This document shows, piece by piece, positions 1-8,270 of a stretch of 64,000 nucleotides of DNA. The position numbers and the translations under genes were made by a program. How positions within the stretch are numbered: position 1 is the first letter of the stretch; each line of letters starts with the position of its first letter. The stretch lies in contig CAWGHN010000004.1 of NCBI GenBank assembly GCA_963822435.1, forward strand, positions 806,001 through 870,000, in the 5' to 3' direction. Under the pieces are notes generated by a model, which was given only the letters and a program-made list of their open reading frames with translations, searched no databases and was not told where the DNA came from. The stretch comes from JAUYQR01 sp963822435. Its GTDB lineage: Bacteria; Pseudomonadota; Alphaproteobacteria; Rhodobacterales; Rhodobacteraceae.

Positions 1-693
1 AAGGCGCCGGTGCGGATCATATTCCAGTTGTCGAAGCTGGTGTTCTTTCCGGTCACGACCAAGGAATTCAATACGTTGAAGGATCTGGACGGCCAGCCGA
101 TCATGCTGCATTCGCGCGGCGGCGGGACGGATTCGATTGCCAACGTGATCGAGACGAAGGAAGGCATCAAGTTCGGCGAGCGGTCCTATGTGCCGGGCTC
201 TGGCAACCGCGTGGCCGCAATGCTGGCCGGTCAGGCAAAGGCGACGATCCTTGATCTGTCGAACCGCAACAAGATCATCGCCGAGGCCGGCGACCGGTTC
301 AACTCGCTGCCGATGTTCGAAGTGAAGGCCAGCGACGAGGCGCTGTTCGCCAACCTTGACTGGATCAAGGAGAACGAAGAGGCCGTGAACATCCTTGTAA
401 AGGCGCTGCACAGCACCTGGACCGACATGGCCAAGGACCCGACCGTCATCAGCCGCGAAACCAACCCGGATGGCCCGATCGGCCAGCTTCCGGCAGAGGT
501 TCTGGCCGAACTGGACGGGTTCTACACCGAAGCCGTGGCCGGCGGGCTTTACGATCCGAACGGCGGCGGCCGCGAGGCGGCAAAGGCTGACATGGAGTGG
601 TATGTCGAAGCGGGCCAGCTTGAAGGCGACCCGGCCACGCTGAACCTCGATGACTTCTGGTACTTTGCCCCGCTTGACGCGGCGATGAAGTAA
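1..693 (+). CDS. ABC transporter substrate-binding protein, NMT1/THI5-like (5' end missing)
   Basis: The reading frame is open from the first base of the window and stops with TAA at 691-693, so the signal peptide and N-terminal lobe lie outside. About 230 residues of the C-terminal part remain. The text around residues 20-90 (KEFNTLKDLDGQP, then GSGNRVAAMLAGQAKATI) has the pattern of NMT1/SsuA/TauA-type periplasmic binding proteins, where the gene product captures a small organic solute for a two-permease importer. It is followed 72 bases later by a permease, a frameshifted ATPase and a second permease on the same strand, which supports the transporter role. The ligand cannot be read from sequence. 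The family call is good; substrate assignments such as pyrimidine, sulfonate or aromatic acid would be guesses. Confidence 0.8.
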   Translation, partial: KAPVRIIFQLSKLVFFPVTTKEFNTLKDLDGQPIMLHSRGGGTDSIANVIETKEGIKFGERSYVPGSGNRVAAMLAGQAKATILDLSNRNKIIAEAGDRFNSLPMFEVKASDEALFANLDWIKENEEAVNILVKALHSTWTDMAKDPTVISRETNPDGPIGQLPAEVLAELDGFYTEAVAGGLYDPNGGGREAAKADMEWYVEAGQLEGDPATLNLDDFWYFAPLDAAMK

Positions 694-765
694 CGGCTGC
701 ATCACCAGCCGTCGGCGGCCAGCCCGCCGACGGTCCCCTTTCCCTGGCCCAAGGCGGAACGCGAC

Positions 766-1530
766 GTGATCAGACACCGTCCCCTCATGCTTAAGCTGTT
801 GTCGGCCCTGATCGTCTTTGGGGCATGGGAGATCGCCGGGCGCGTCCCCGTCAGCTATGCTTTCCCGACGTTCATCGATTCAATGGCTGCGCTGGCCCGG
901 ATGACCTTCGACGGGTCGATCTTTGTGGCCTACGCCGAAACCCTGCAACCCTTGGTCGTGGGCGTCTTGATTTCGGCCGTGTTCGGCATCGGGCTTGGCC
1001 TGTGGATCGGGCTGAGCAAAGGCTTCGAATGGCTGTTTTCACCGATCTTCGTCGTGATGCAGGCAGCGCCGCTGGCCGCGCTGATCCCCATTCTGGTGAT
1101 GGTTTACGGCATCGGCCTGACCTCGAAGGTGTTCGTGGTCTGCATCATGGCGATGCCCGTGATCGTGCTGAACACGGCGTCGGCAGTTCGCAACACACCG
1201 GCATCGTTGAAGGAAATGGCGACCTCGTTCCTGGCCCGGGATCAGGATGTGCTGCTGAAGATCATCCTGCCCGCCGCATCGCCGGTGATCTTTTCCGGGC
1301 TTCGGCTTGGGGTGTCCGCCGGCTTCATCGGGGCGATCCTGTCGGAGTTGAAGATCACGCCGACCGGGGTTGGCGACATCATCACCTACAGCCGGTCCAT
1401 CGCTGATTATCCCAGCATGTATGCGGCGATCTTTTCGATCATCCTTCTGGCAGTGATCTTCCTGAACCTGCTTGAGAAGCTTGAAAACGTCCTCTTTGAA
1501 GGGAACAACCGTGGATATGCAGCCGATTAA
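766..1530 (+). CDS. ABC transporter permease (SsuC/TauC-like)
   Basis: A 254-residue hydrophobic protein of the BPD_transp_1 type, usual length for SsuC/TauC/ThiX permeases. Several membrane segments are visible, and the cytoplasmic EAA-like loop that docks on the ATPase appears near residues 143-175 (LKEMATSF... then ILPAASPVIFSGLRLGV). I start it at GTG 766 because AAGGCGG lies 8 bases upstream; an ATG at 787 is the alternative. The downstream ATPase gene overlaps its 3' end, as expected for translational coupling within one importer operon. The substrate is unknown. Confidence 0.85.
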   Translation: MIRHRPLMLKLLSALIVFGAWEIAGRVPVSYAFPTFIDSMAALARMTFDGSIFVAYAETLQPLVVGVLISAVFGIGLGLWIGLSKGFEWLFSPIFVVMQAAPLAALIPILVMVYGIGLTSKVFVVCIMAMPVIVLNTASAVRNTPASLKEMATSFLARDQDVLLKIILPAASPVIFSGLRLGVSAGFIGAILSELKITPTGVGDIITYSRSIADYPSMYAAIFSIILLAVIFLNLLEKLENVLFEGNNRGYAAD

Positions 1531-2309
1531 GTCAGACACACGGCAGGCCGTGACCGACAGCGCCGTTTCTGTTCGCAACGTGTCCAAGGTCTATGGCGAC
1601 GTTCAGGCGCTGAAGGACTTGTCGCTGGAGTTTCCGCGCGGCGAGCTGACGTCGCTTCTGGGGCCGTCGGGCTGCGGCAAGACCACGCTGCTGAAGATCA
1701 TCGCGGGGCTTCTGGAGCCGACGTCGGGCCAGATCGAGGTGAACGGCACCAAGGTCACAGGGCCGGGACCGGACCGGTCCTTCGTGTTTCAGGATTTTGC
1801 GCTGCTGCCTTGGGCCAGCGTGATCCGCAACGTGGCTTTCGGGCTGGAACTGCGCGGCGTCGCGAAATCGGAGCGCGAGGCGATTGCCGAGAAATACATC
1901 CGCGAGGTGGGTCTGGCGGGGTTCGAGAAGAAGTTTCCGCACCAGCTTTCGGGCGGGATGCGCCAGCGGGTGGGCCTTGCGCGGGCCTTGTCGGTGAACG
2001 CGCAGGTGCTGCTGCTGGACGAACCGTTTTCGGCCGTTGACGAACAGACCCGGCGCAAGTTTCAGGAAGACCTTCTGGAACTGGTGCAAGAACGAGAAGA
2101 AGACCTTCATCTTCGTCACCCATTCGATCGAGGAAGCGGTCTACGTATCCGACCAGATCGCCATCCTGCTGCCGCGCCCCAGCCGGGTGTCGGAAATCAT
2201 CCGCCCCTCCAGTTTCCGCGACAAGAGCGTCGATAACATCCGCCGCGACCCCGAATACCTCGACATCGTCGACCGTATCTGGGCCTCGCTGCGCAGCTAC
2301 GTGGAGTGA
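1511..2309 (+). pseudogene. ABC transporter ATP-binding protein (SsuB/TauB-like), broken by a +1 frameshift
   Basis: The first frame carries Walker A (GPSGCGKTT, about residues 51-59), the Q-loop, the signature LSGGMRQRVG (about 147-156) and Walker B LLLDEP (about 167-172). It then leaves the family sequence after residue 192. From base 2088 the adjacent frame resumes with KNEKKTFIFVTHSIEEA, including the H-loop, and runs to TGA at 2307-2309. One extra C at about 2087 explains the break exactly. Without the H-loop and C-terminal part the protein would not hydrolyse ATP normally, so the importer would be dead unless this is a sequencing error or programmed shift. Start: GTG 1511, preceded by GAAGGGA at 6 bases; ATG 1517 is possible. 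The gene overlaps the upstream permease and is followed 7 bases later by the next one. Confidence 0.85.
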
Positions 2310-2316
2310 GGGCGGC

Positions 2317-3069
2317 ATGTACGTTTATGGACACAAGCTGCCCGCGCTGTCGTCGCTGATCCTGTGGGCGCTGTTGTGGGAGGTGGTCGGCCGGCTGGGA
2401 CTGACCTTCTTCATCCCGCCGTTTTCGGAAGTGCTGGTCACGCTGGTCGGGCTGATCCCGACACCGGCGTTCCTGAACGCGCTTTTCGTCACAGCCTATG
2501 CGTTTCTAGCGGGCGTGTTCTTCGCCATCATCATCGGGATCCCGGTGGGCATCCTGATGGGCAAGAACCGCATTCTTGACGAGCTGCTGCTGCCTTGGGT
2601 CAACATCTTTCTGTCGGCGCCGCTGACCGCGCTGGTGCCGGTGCTGATGGTGCTGTTCGGGTTTGGCACCAAGACGGTGATCATCACGACGGCGCTGTTC
2701 GCGATCTGGATCATCATCCTCAACGCCCGCGCCGGGGTGCGGCAGATCAACCGGTCGCTGGTGGAGATGGCGCGCAGTTTTGGCGCCTCGCCGATGGATG
2801 CCTTTGTGAAGGTCTATTTCTGGGCGGCGCTGCCGGAAATTCTTGGCGGCGTCAGGATCGGCGTGATCCGGGCGGTAAAGGGGGTGATCATCGGGCAACT
2901 GCTGATCTCCATCGTCGGGTTTGGCGCGCTGTTCGAGCTTTATTCCAGCAAGTTCCTGATGGCAGAGTTCTGGGCGGTGCTGATCGTGCTGTTCGGACTG
3001 GCCTTCGCGCTGTCGGAATTCCTGGCCTATCTGGAGCGCAAGGTTTCCTATTACGCAGCGGCGCGCTAG
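2317..3069 (+). CDS. ABC transporter permease (second permease of the NMT1-type importer)
   Basis: A 250-residue inner-membrane permease of the same SsuC/TauC class as the gene at 766, with about six hydrophobic segments. The ATPase-docking loop is visible near residues 140-175 (INRSLVEMARSFGAS, then WAALPEILGGVRIG). ATG 2317 lies 7 bases after the stop of the ATPase frame, so the four transporter genes form one operon. Two different permeases beside one ATPase suggest a heterodimeric channel. The next gene starts 42 bases downstream on the same strand, linking import to the acyl-CoA ligase. Confidence 0.85.
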   Translation: MYVYGHKLPALSSLILWALLWEVVGRLGLTFFIPPFSEVLVTLVGLIPTPAFLNALFVTAYAFLAGVFFAIIIGIPVGILMGKNRILDELLLPWVNIFLSAPLTALVPVLMVLFGFGTKTVIITTALFAIWIIILNARAGVRQINRSLVEMARSFGASPMDAFVKVYFWAALPEILGGVRIGVIRAVKGVIIGQLLISIVGFGALFELYSSKFLMAEFWAVLIVLFGLAFALSEFLAYLERKVSYYAAAR

Positions 3070-3111
3070 ACCCGCGATGCGGCCAGATCCGACCTTGAAG
3101 GAAAGCATGAA

Positions 3112-4644
3112 ATGACAGCCACAGTTTCCGTCCTGCTTGCCGACAAGGACGCCGGATCGAATGCCATCGGCGCGCCGGGGCGCGCGTGGCTGAGCTATGG
3201 CGCGCTGCGGGCCTTGTCGGCCGAGGTAGAGGCCGATCTGCGCCGCTTCGGGATCGGCGCTGCCGACCGGGTGGCGATCGTGCTGCCGAACGGGCCGGAG
3301 ATGGCCGCGGCCTTTGTGGCAATCGCGCAGGCGGCGGTGACTGCGCCGCTGAACCCGGCCTATCAGGAAAACGAGTTCAGTTTTTACCTGCAGGACCTGC
3401 GCGCCAAGGCCATTGTGGTGCCTGAGGGTTATGAGGGGCCGGCGCTTGCGGCGGCGGCGGCCCTTGGCATGGCGGTCCTGCGGTTGCACAGCGACCTTGC
3501 CGGACCAGCCGGGAAGTTCCGCCTGAGCGGCGCGGCAGGCGCGACGCCTGCGCCGGCGGGCAAGCCCGGCCCCGATGCGACCGCGCTGATCCTGCACACC
3601 TCGGGCACCACGTCGCGGCCCAAGATCGTGCCGCTGCTGCAATCGAACCTTGTGGCATCGGCGGCCAACATCGGTGCCTCGCTGGCGCTGACGCCTGCCG
3701 ACCGCTGCCTGAACGTGATGCCGCTATTTCACATTCACGGGCTGATTGCTGCCGTCACCGCATCACTTGCGGCGGGCGGATCGGTCTGGTGTGCGCCGGG
3801 GTTTGATGCCCTCAAATTCTTTGGCTGGATGAAAGAGGCCGAGCCCACCTGGTATACCGCCGTTCCGACCATGCATCAGGCGATCCTGTCGCGCGCCGCC
3901 CGCAACCGCGACGTGATCGAGGCGCATCCCCTGCGGTTCCTGCGGTCGTCCTCGGCATCCTTGCCGGCGCAGGTGATGCTGGAACTGGCCGACACCTTCA
4001 AGGCGCCGGTGATCGAAGCTTACGGCATGACCGAGGCGACGCACCAGATGGCCTGCAACCCGCTGCCGCCGCGCGCGCAAAAGCCGGGGTCGGTTGGGGT
4101 GGCGGCCGGTCCGCGTCTGCGCATTGCGCATGAGGTGGAAAACCGGCTGGTTGACGGCCCTGGCGAGGTGGTGATTTCCGGCCCGAACGTGACGCCGGGC
4201 TATGAGGGCAATCCGGACGCCAACGCGAAGAACTTTTTCGAGGCCGACGGATTGCGCTGGTTCCGCACCGGCGATCAGGGCGCCTTGGACGAGGAAGGCT
4301 ATCTGCGGCTGACGGGGCGGCTGAAGGAAATCATCAACCGCGGCGGCGAAAAGATCAGCCCGCTGGAGGTGGACGGTGTGCTTCTGGACCATCCTGCCGT
4401 GCAGCAGGTGGTGGCCTTTGCGATGCCGCACCCCAAGCTGGGCGAAGAAGTGGCGGCAGCGGTGGTGCTGCGCGAAGGGCAAAATGCGACGGAGCGCGAG
4501 ATCCGCGATTTCTGCGCTGCACGCATGGCCGATTTCAAGGTGCCGCGCCGGGTGATTATCCTGGATGAGATACCGAAAGGTGCCACGGGCAAGTTGCAGC
4601 GCATCGGGCTGGCCGAAAAGCTTGGGCTGGGACAACCGGCCTGA
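3112..4644 (+). CDS. AMP-dependent acyl-CoA synthetase/ligase (oxalate-CoA-ligase-like)
   Basis: A 510-residue ANL-superfamily enzyme that activates a carboxylic acid as an acyl-adenylate and then transfers it to CoA. The P-loop-like motif LHTSGTTSRPK is at about residues 161-171, the A5-type YGMTEATHQM near 304-313, the hinge region FRTGDQG... GRLKEIINRGGEKISP near 384-425, and the C-terminal catalytic lysine in PKGATGKLQ near residue 496. Overall length and sequence style recall oxalate-CoA/short-chain acid ligases, but specificity cannot be fixed by eye. It follows the NMT1-type importer by 42 bases and precedes a ketopantoate-reductase-like gene, so it probably acts on the imported acid or a product of it. 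Start ATG 3112 has AAGGAAA upstream. Confidence 0.8.
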   Translation: MTATVSVLLADKDAGSNAIGAPGRAWLSYGALRALSAEVEADLRRFGIGAADRVAIVLPNGPEMAAAFVAIAQAAVTAPLNPAYQENEFSFYLQDLRAKAIVVPEGYEGPALAAAAALGMAVLRLHSDLAGPAGKFRLSGAAGATPAPAGKPGPDATALILHTSGTTSRPKIVPLLQSNLVASAANIGASLALTPADRCLNVMPLFHIHGLIAAVTASLAAGGSVWCAPGFDALKFFGWMKEAEPTWYTAVPTMHQAILSRAARNRDVIEAHPLRFLRSSSASLPAQVMLELADTFKAPVIEAYGMTEATHQMACNPLPPRAQKPGSVGVAAGPRLRIAHEVENRLVDGPGEVVISGPNVTPGYEGNPDANAKNFFEADGLRWFRTGDQGALDEEGYLRLTGRLKEIINRGGEKISPLEVDGVLLDHPAVQQVVAFAMPHPKLGEEVAAAVVLREGQNATEREIRDFCAARMADFKVPRRVIILDEIPKGATGKLQRIGLAEKLGLGQPA

Positions 4645-4665
4645 GCCGGGCAGAGGGAAGCGGGC

Positions 4666-5643
4666 ATGAAGATCTGTATCTTTGGCGCGGGCGCGATTGG
4701 CGGCTACATGGCGGCCAAGCTGGTGCAGGCCGGCGCTGACGTCAGCATCGTGGCGCGCGGCGCGCATCTGGCGGCGATTCAGGCGCAGGGTCTGACCCTG
4801 CTGGAAGAGGGCGCCGATCCTGTGACCGTTCAGGTGCGCGCCAGCGCCGAGGCGGCAGACCTTGGGCCGCAGGACTATGTGATCGTCACGCTGAAGGCCC
4901 ATTCCGTGCCGCCGGTGGTAGGACGGATGAAGCCGCTGATCGGGCCTGAGACGACCATCGTCAGCGGAGTGAACGGCGTGCCGTGGTGGTATTTCCACAA
5001 GATCGGCGGTCCCTTGGAGGGCACCCGGCTGCAGAGCGTCGATCCGGGCAACGTGCAGTGGGACGGGTTCGGCCCCGACCGCGTGCTTGGCTGCGTGGTC
5101 TATCCAGCGGCCGAGGTCAGCCAGCCCGGCACCATCCGCCATATCGAGGGCAACCGGTTTTCTCTGGGCGAGCCTGACGGATCGAAGTCCGACCGGGCCG
5201 TGGCCCTGTCGCAGGTGTTGCAGGCGGCGGGGATGAAAGCCCCGGTGCGGCCCCGCCTGCGGGATGAAATCTGGGTCAAGCTGTGGGGCAACCTGTCGTT
5301 CAACCCGATCTCGGCCTTGACCCATGCCACGCTGGATGTGCTGTGCACCGATCCCGGCACGCGCGATGTGGCGCGGCGCATGATGGTGGAGGCGCAGGAG
5401 ATTGCCGAAAAGCTGGGCGTCAGCTTTCCGATCGACGTGGAGCGCCGCATCGACGGTGGCGCTGCGGTCGGCGCGCATCGCACGTCGATGCTGCAAGACC
5501 TTGACGCGCGGCGGCCGATGGAGATCGACGCGCTGGTCGGATCGGTGCAGGAGTTGGGACGGATCACCGGCACGCCGACCCCGACGGTGGATACCGTCCT
5601 TGCGCTGGTCGCGCTGCGTGGCCGAGTGGCAGGGCTTTACTGA
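4666..5643 (+). CDS. 2-dehydropantoate 2-reductase family protein (PanE/ApbA-like)
   Basis: A 325-residue NAD(P)H-dependent reductase of the ketopantoate reductase family. The Rossmann motif GAGAIGGYMAAKL is at residues 7-19, a conserved KAHSVPP segment is near 92-98, and the C-terminal helical domain holds KLWGNLSFNPISALT near 204-218, with the family's catalytic lysine and asparagine. In its own pathway PanE makes pantoate for CoA. Here it is the last gene of an importer/ligase operon, so a catabolic 2-keto- or hydroxy-acid substrate is at least as likely. The start ATG 4666 is preceded by GAGGGAAG. I keep it as a family-level call. Confidence 0.8.
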   Translation: MKICIFGAGAIGGYMAAKLVQAGADVSIVARGAHLAAIQAQGLTLLEEGADPVTVQVRASAEAADLGPQDYVIVTLKAHSVPPVVGRMKPLIGPETTIVSGVNGVPWWYFHKIGGPLEGTRLQSVDPGNVQWDGFGPDRVLGCVVYPAAEVSQPGTIRHIEGNRFSLGEPDGSKSDRAVALSQVLQAAGMKAPVRPRLRDEIWVKLWGNLSFNPISALTHATLDVLCTDPGTRDVARRMMVEAQEIAEKLGVSFPIDVERRIDGGAAVGAHRTSMLQDLDARRPMEIDALVGSVQELGRITGTPTPTVDTVLALVALRGRVAGLY

Positions 5644-5750
5644 CGCCGGGACACCGCGGGCCCCTGTGAGGATCGGATGAGAAAGATCGTTGGCACCACC
5701 CCTGGCGCAGCACCTGAACCGGCTGTCCTTGCGGTCGTCGGGTCGCGGAA

Positions 5751-6677
5751 GTGACAGCGTTTCGCATCGCCATCGTCGGGGCGGGCATCGCCGGTCTGGC
5801 CTGCGCCCGGGATTTGGTCGAGGCTGGTCTGGCGCCGGTGGTCTTTGACAAAAGCCGGGGCATTGGCGGCAGGCTGGCCACCCGACGGGCCAAGGATGGT
5901 CTGCAGTTCGACCACGGCGCGCCTTGTGTCGGGGCCACGGACGCAGGCTTTGCCGAAGCGCTGAGGCAAGCAGAGGTGGACGGGGCCGCCGCGCCCTGCC
6001 CCACAGAGATGGTGGGATTTGTCGGGTTGCCCGGCATGTCGGGCCTTGCCAGACATCTTGGACGCGGACTTGATATCCGCACTGAGGTGACGGTCACCGC
6101 GGTGGCCGACGAGAGCCAAGGCGGGCGGGTCACGGCGGGCGACCATTCGCACCTCTTTGACCGCGTCATCCTGACCCTGCCTGCGCCGCAAATCCTGCGC
6201 CTGCTTGGCACCGGCCATCCCTTTGCGGCCGATCTGGCCACCGTCCGGATGGCGCCCTGCCTGACGCTGATGGCGGCGTTCGCCGGAGGCTCGGACCCTC
6301 GCCCCTGCCCGCCCGGAGCCAACCTGCGGCAGATCACGCTGGACAGCGCCAAGCCCGGGCGGGATCGCCGTCTGCAAGCCTGGGTCGCACACGCCACCCC
6401 AGAGTTCAGCCGCCTCCATCTGGAACGCGAGATGACCGAGGTTGCGGGGCTGATGCTGCCGAACCTTTGCGCCCGTATCGGGCGGGCACCTGCCGAAGCG
6501 GTGCACGCCGTGGCGCATCGCTGGCGCTATGCGCAAGTGGACCGCGCCTTGGGTCGCCCCTTTGTGACTGGCCCGTCAGGAGGGCTGTACCTGGGCGGTG
6601 ACTGGTGTCTGGGGCCGATGGCGGAACACGCCTGGACCAGCGGACGCGCGATTGCGGCCGAAATCCTGCGCCGGTAG
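5751..6677 (+). CDS. FAD-dependent oxidoreductase, renalase/amine-oxidase-like
   Basis: A 308-residue flavoprotein. The dinucleotide-binding motif GAGIAGLACARDL is at residues 10-22, followed by the second FAD signature SRGIGGRLATRR (about 39-50) and the C-terminal GGLYLGGDWCLGP near residues 281-293 that closes over the flavin. This matches the short bacterial renalase-like branch of the amine oxidase superfamily, which oxidises reduced-nicotinamide isomers in characterised members; the substrate here is not shown. The start is GTG 5751 because the Rossmann strand follows at once, leaving no room for a later start. It is separated from panE by 107 bases and converges on matB 19 bases away, so it is probably a single-gene unit. 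Confidence 0.75.
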   Translation: MTAFRIAIVGAGIAGLACARDLVEAGLAPVVFDKSRGIGGRLATRRAKDGLQFDHGAPCVGATDAGFAEALRQAEVDGAAAPCPTEMVGFVGLPGMSGLARHLGRGLDIRTEVTVTAVADESQGGRVTAGDHSHLFDRVILTLPAPQILRLLGTGHPFAADLATVRMAPCLTLMAAFAGGSDPRPCPPGANLRQITLDSAKPGRDRRLQAWVAHATPEFSRLHLEREMTEVAGLMLPNLCARIGRAPAEAVHAVAHRWRYAQVDRALGRPFVTGPSGGLYLGGDWCLGPMAEHAWTSGRAIAAEILRR

Positions 6678-6696
6678 CGCGGCCTTCAGGCCTGGG

Positions 6697-8205
6697 TCAC
6701 GCGACGCCTGCGAACCGGTCCCGCAAGATGTTCTTTTGCACCTTGCCCATCGTGTTGCGGGGCAATGCATCGACAAAGACCACCCGACTTGGCCGCTTGA
6801 ACCGGGCCAGCCGCCCCTCCAGCGCCTTGGTGATATCGGCTTCGGTCAGGTGAGGCTGCCCGGTGGGCACCACGACGGCGGTCACCGCCTCGCCGAAATC
6901 CTTGTGCGGCAGACCGATCACGGCGGATTCGAGCACGCCGTCGATATCGTCGATCTCGGCCTCCACCTCTTTGGGGTAGACGTTGTAGCCGCCGGTGATG
7001 ATCAGATCCTTGGCCCGTCCGACGATGTGGACATAGCCTTTGTCGTCGATCCGCCCCAGATCACCGGTGATGAAAAAGCCGTTCGCGCGCAGTTCCGCAG
7101 CGGTCTTTTCCGGCATCCGCCAATAGCCCTTGAAGACGTTGGCACCGCGCACCTCGATCATGCCGATCTCGCCTTGCGGCAGTTGGGTGCCGGTGTCGGG
7201 GTCGGTCACGATCACCTCGGTTCCCGGCAGGGGCAGACCCACGGTGCCGGCCACCCGCGCGCCGTCGTAGGGGTTCGAAGTGTTCATGTTGGTTTCGGTC
7301 ATGCCGTAGCGTTCTAGGATCGCGTGACCGGAGCGTGCCTGCCATTCGCGGTGCGTTTCGGCCAGAAGCGGGGCCGAGCCAGAGATGAAAAGCCGCATCC
7401 GCGCTGTCGCGGCGGCATTGAGCGTGGCGGACTCCAAAAGCCGGACATAGAAGGTCGGCACGCCCATCAAGACGGTCGCCCGCGCCATGAGGTCAAGGAT
7501 GCGGGCTGCGTCGAACTTTGGCAAAAGAACCATCGACGCGCCGGAAAACAGCGTGACATTGGTTGCCACAAAGAGGCCGTGGGTGTGAAAGATCGGCAAG
7601 GCGTGGATCAGCACGTCGGATTTGGTGAAGCGCCACGCGTCGCGAAGGGTCAGGGCGTTTGACACAAGATTGCCGTGCGTCAGCATCGCGCCCTTCGACC
7701 GGCCCGTGGTGCCCGAGGTGTACAGCAGCGCTGCCAGATCATCCGCGTCGCGCGGCACGGTGGCGAAATTCGCAGGCGCGGTGGCTGCGGCATCGGGCAG
7801 GCTGCCGTGGCCATTGGCATCCAGCGTCACAAGGCGCGCGCCGGTCTGTTCGGCAAGCGCCGCGAGTTCAGTGGCACGGGCGGGGTCGCAGACAAAGAGC
7901 GCCGGTTCGGCATCGCCGAGGAAATAGGCGACCTCTGCCACGGTGTAGGCGGTGTTCAGCGGCAGGAATACCGCTCCGGCGCGGGCGGTGGCGAGGTAGA
8001 GGATGATCGCCTCGGGCGACTTTTCGACCTGCACGGCCACGCGGTCGCCGGGCTTCACGCCCAAGCCGACGAGCGCGTTGGCCATCTGGCCGGTGCGGGC
8101 CACCAGACCGGCGTAGGTGATGCGGTCGCCCGCCGGAGTTTCGATCGCGGTGGCGGCAGCATCGGTGATCGAGCGGGAGAGGGTATCGAACAGGTTCGCG
8201 CTCAT
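6697..8205 (-). CDS. matB: Malonyl-CoA synthetase (malonate-CoA ligase)
   Basis: A 502-residue ANL-family ligase forming malonyl-CoA from malonate, CoA and ATP. It shows LLYTSGTTGRSKGAMLTHGN (about residues 155-174), ERYGMTETNMNTSNPYDG (about 295-312), FFITGDLGRID, GRAKDLIITGGYNVYPKE and the C-terminal lysine motif PRNTMGKVQKN near 483-493. The MTETNMNTSNPYDG block is typical of rhizobial and Rhodopseudomonas MatB enzymes. ATG 8205 has AAGGAG at good spacing. It follows the RND pump gene by 65 bases on the same strand but has no obvious functional link to it. No malonyl-CoA decarboxylase (MatA) gene is next to it. Confidence 0.88.
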   Translation of the reverse strand: MSANLFDTLSRSITDAAATAIETPAGDRITYAGLVARTGQMANALVGLGVKPGDRVAVQVEKSPEAIILYLATARAGAVFLPLNTAYTVAEVAYFLGDAEPALFVCDPARATELAALAEQTGARLVTLDANGHGSLPDAAATAPANFATVPRDADDLAALLYTSGTTGRSKGAMLTHGNLVSNALTLRDAWRFTKSDVLIHALPIFHTHGLFVATNVTLFSGASMVLLPKFDAARILDLMARATVLMGVPTFYVRLLESATLNAAATARMRLFISGSAPLLAETHREWQARSGHAILERYGMTETNMNTSNPYDGARVAGTVGLPLPGTEVIVTDPDTGTQLPQGEIGMIEVRGANVFKGYWRMPEKTAAELRANGFFITGDLGRIDDKGYVHIVGRAKDLIITGGYNVYPKEVEAEIDDIDGVLESAVIGLPHKDFGEAVTAVVVPTGQPHLTEADITKALEGRLARFKRPSRVVFVDALPRNTMGKVQKNILRDRFAGVA

Positions 8206-8270
8206 GGCACACTCCTTGGCTGCGGCAAGGTATGTCGCGGCGACTGGGTCTTCGCAACGGTGATGTTGGG

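Noticed and set aside
3440..3465. GCG-repeat run as a possible microsatellite
   Set aside because: It encodes an alanine stretch inside the ligase and is too short to be a repeat locus.
3763..5496. Long minus-strand open frame across the ligase and reductase genes
   Set aside because: It spans two real genes in the opposite sense and has an arginine/histidine-rich, motif-free product.
8205..8220. TGGCAC-N5-TTGGC, resembling a sigma-54 promoter
   Set aside because: It is formed by the matB start codon and its Shine-Dalgarno sequence read on the other strand, the TTGC element is imperfect, and no gene follows in that direction.
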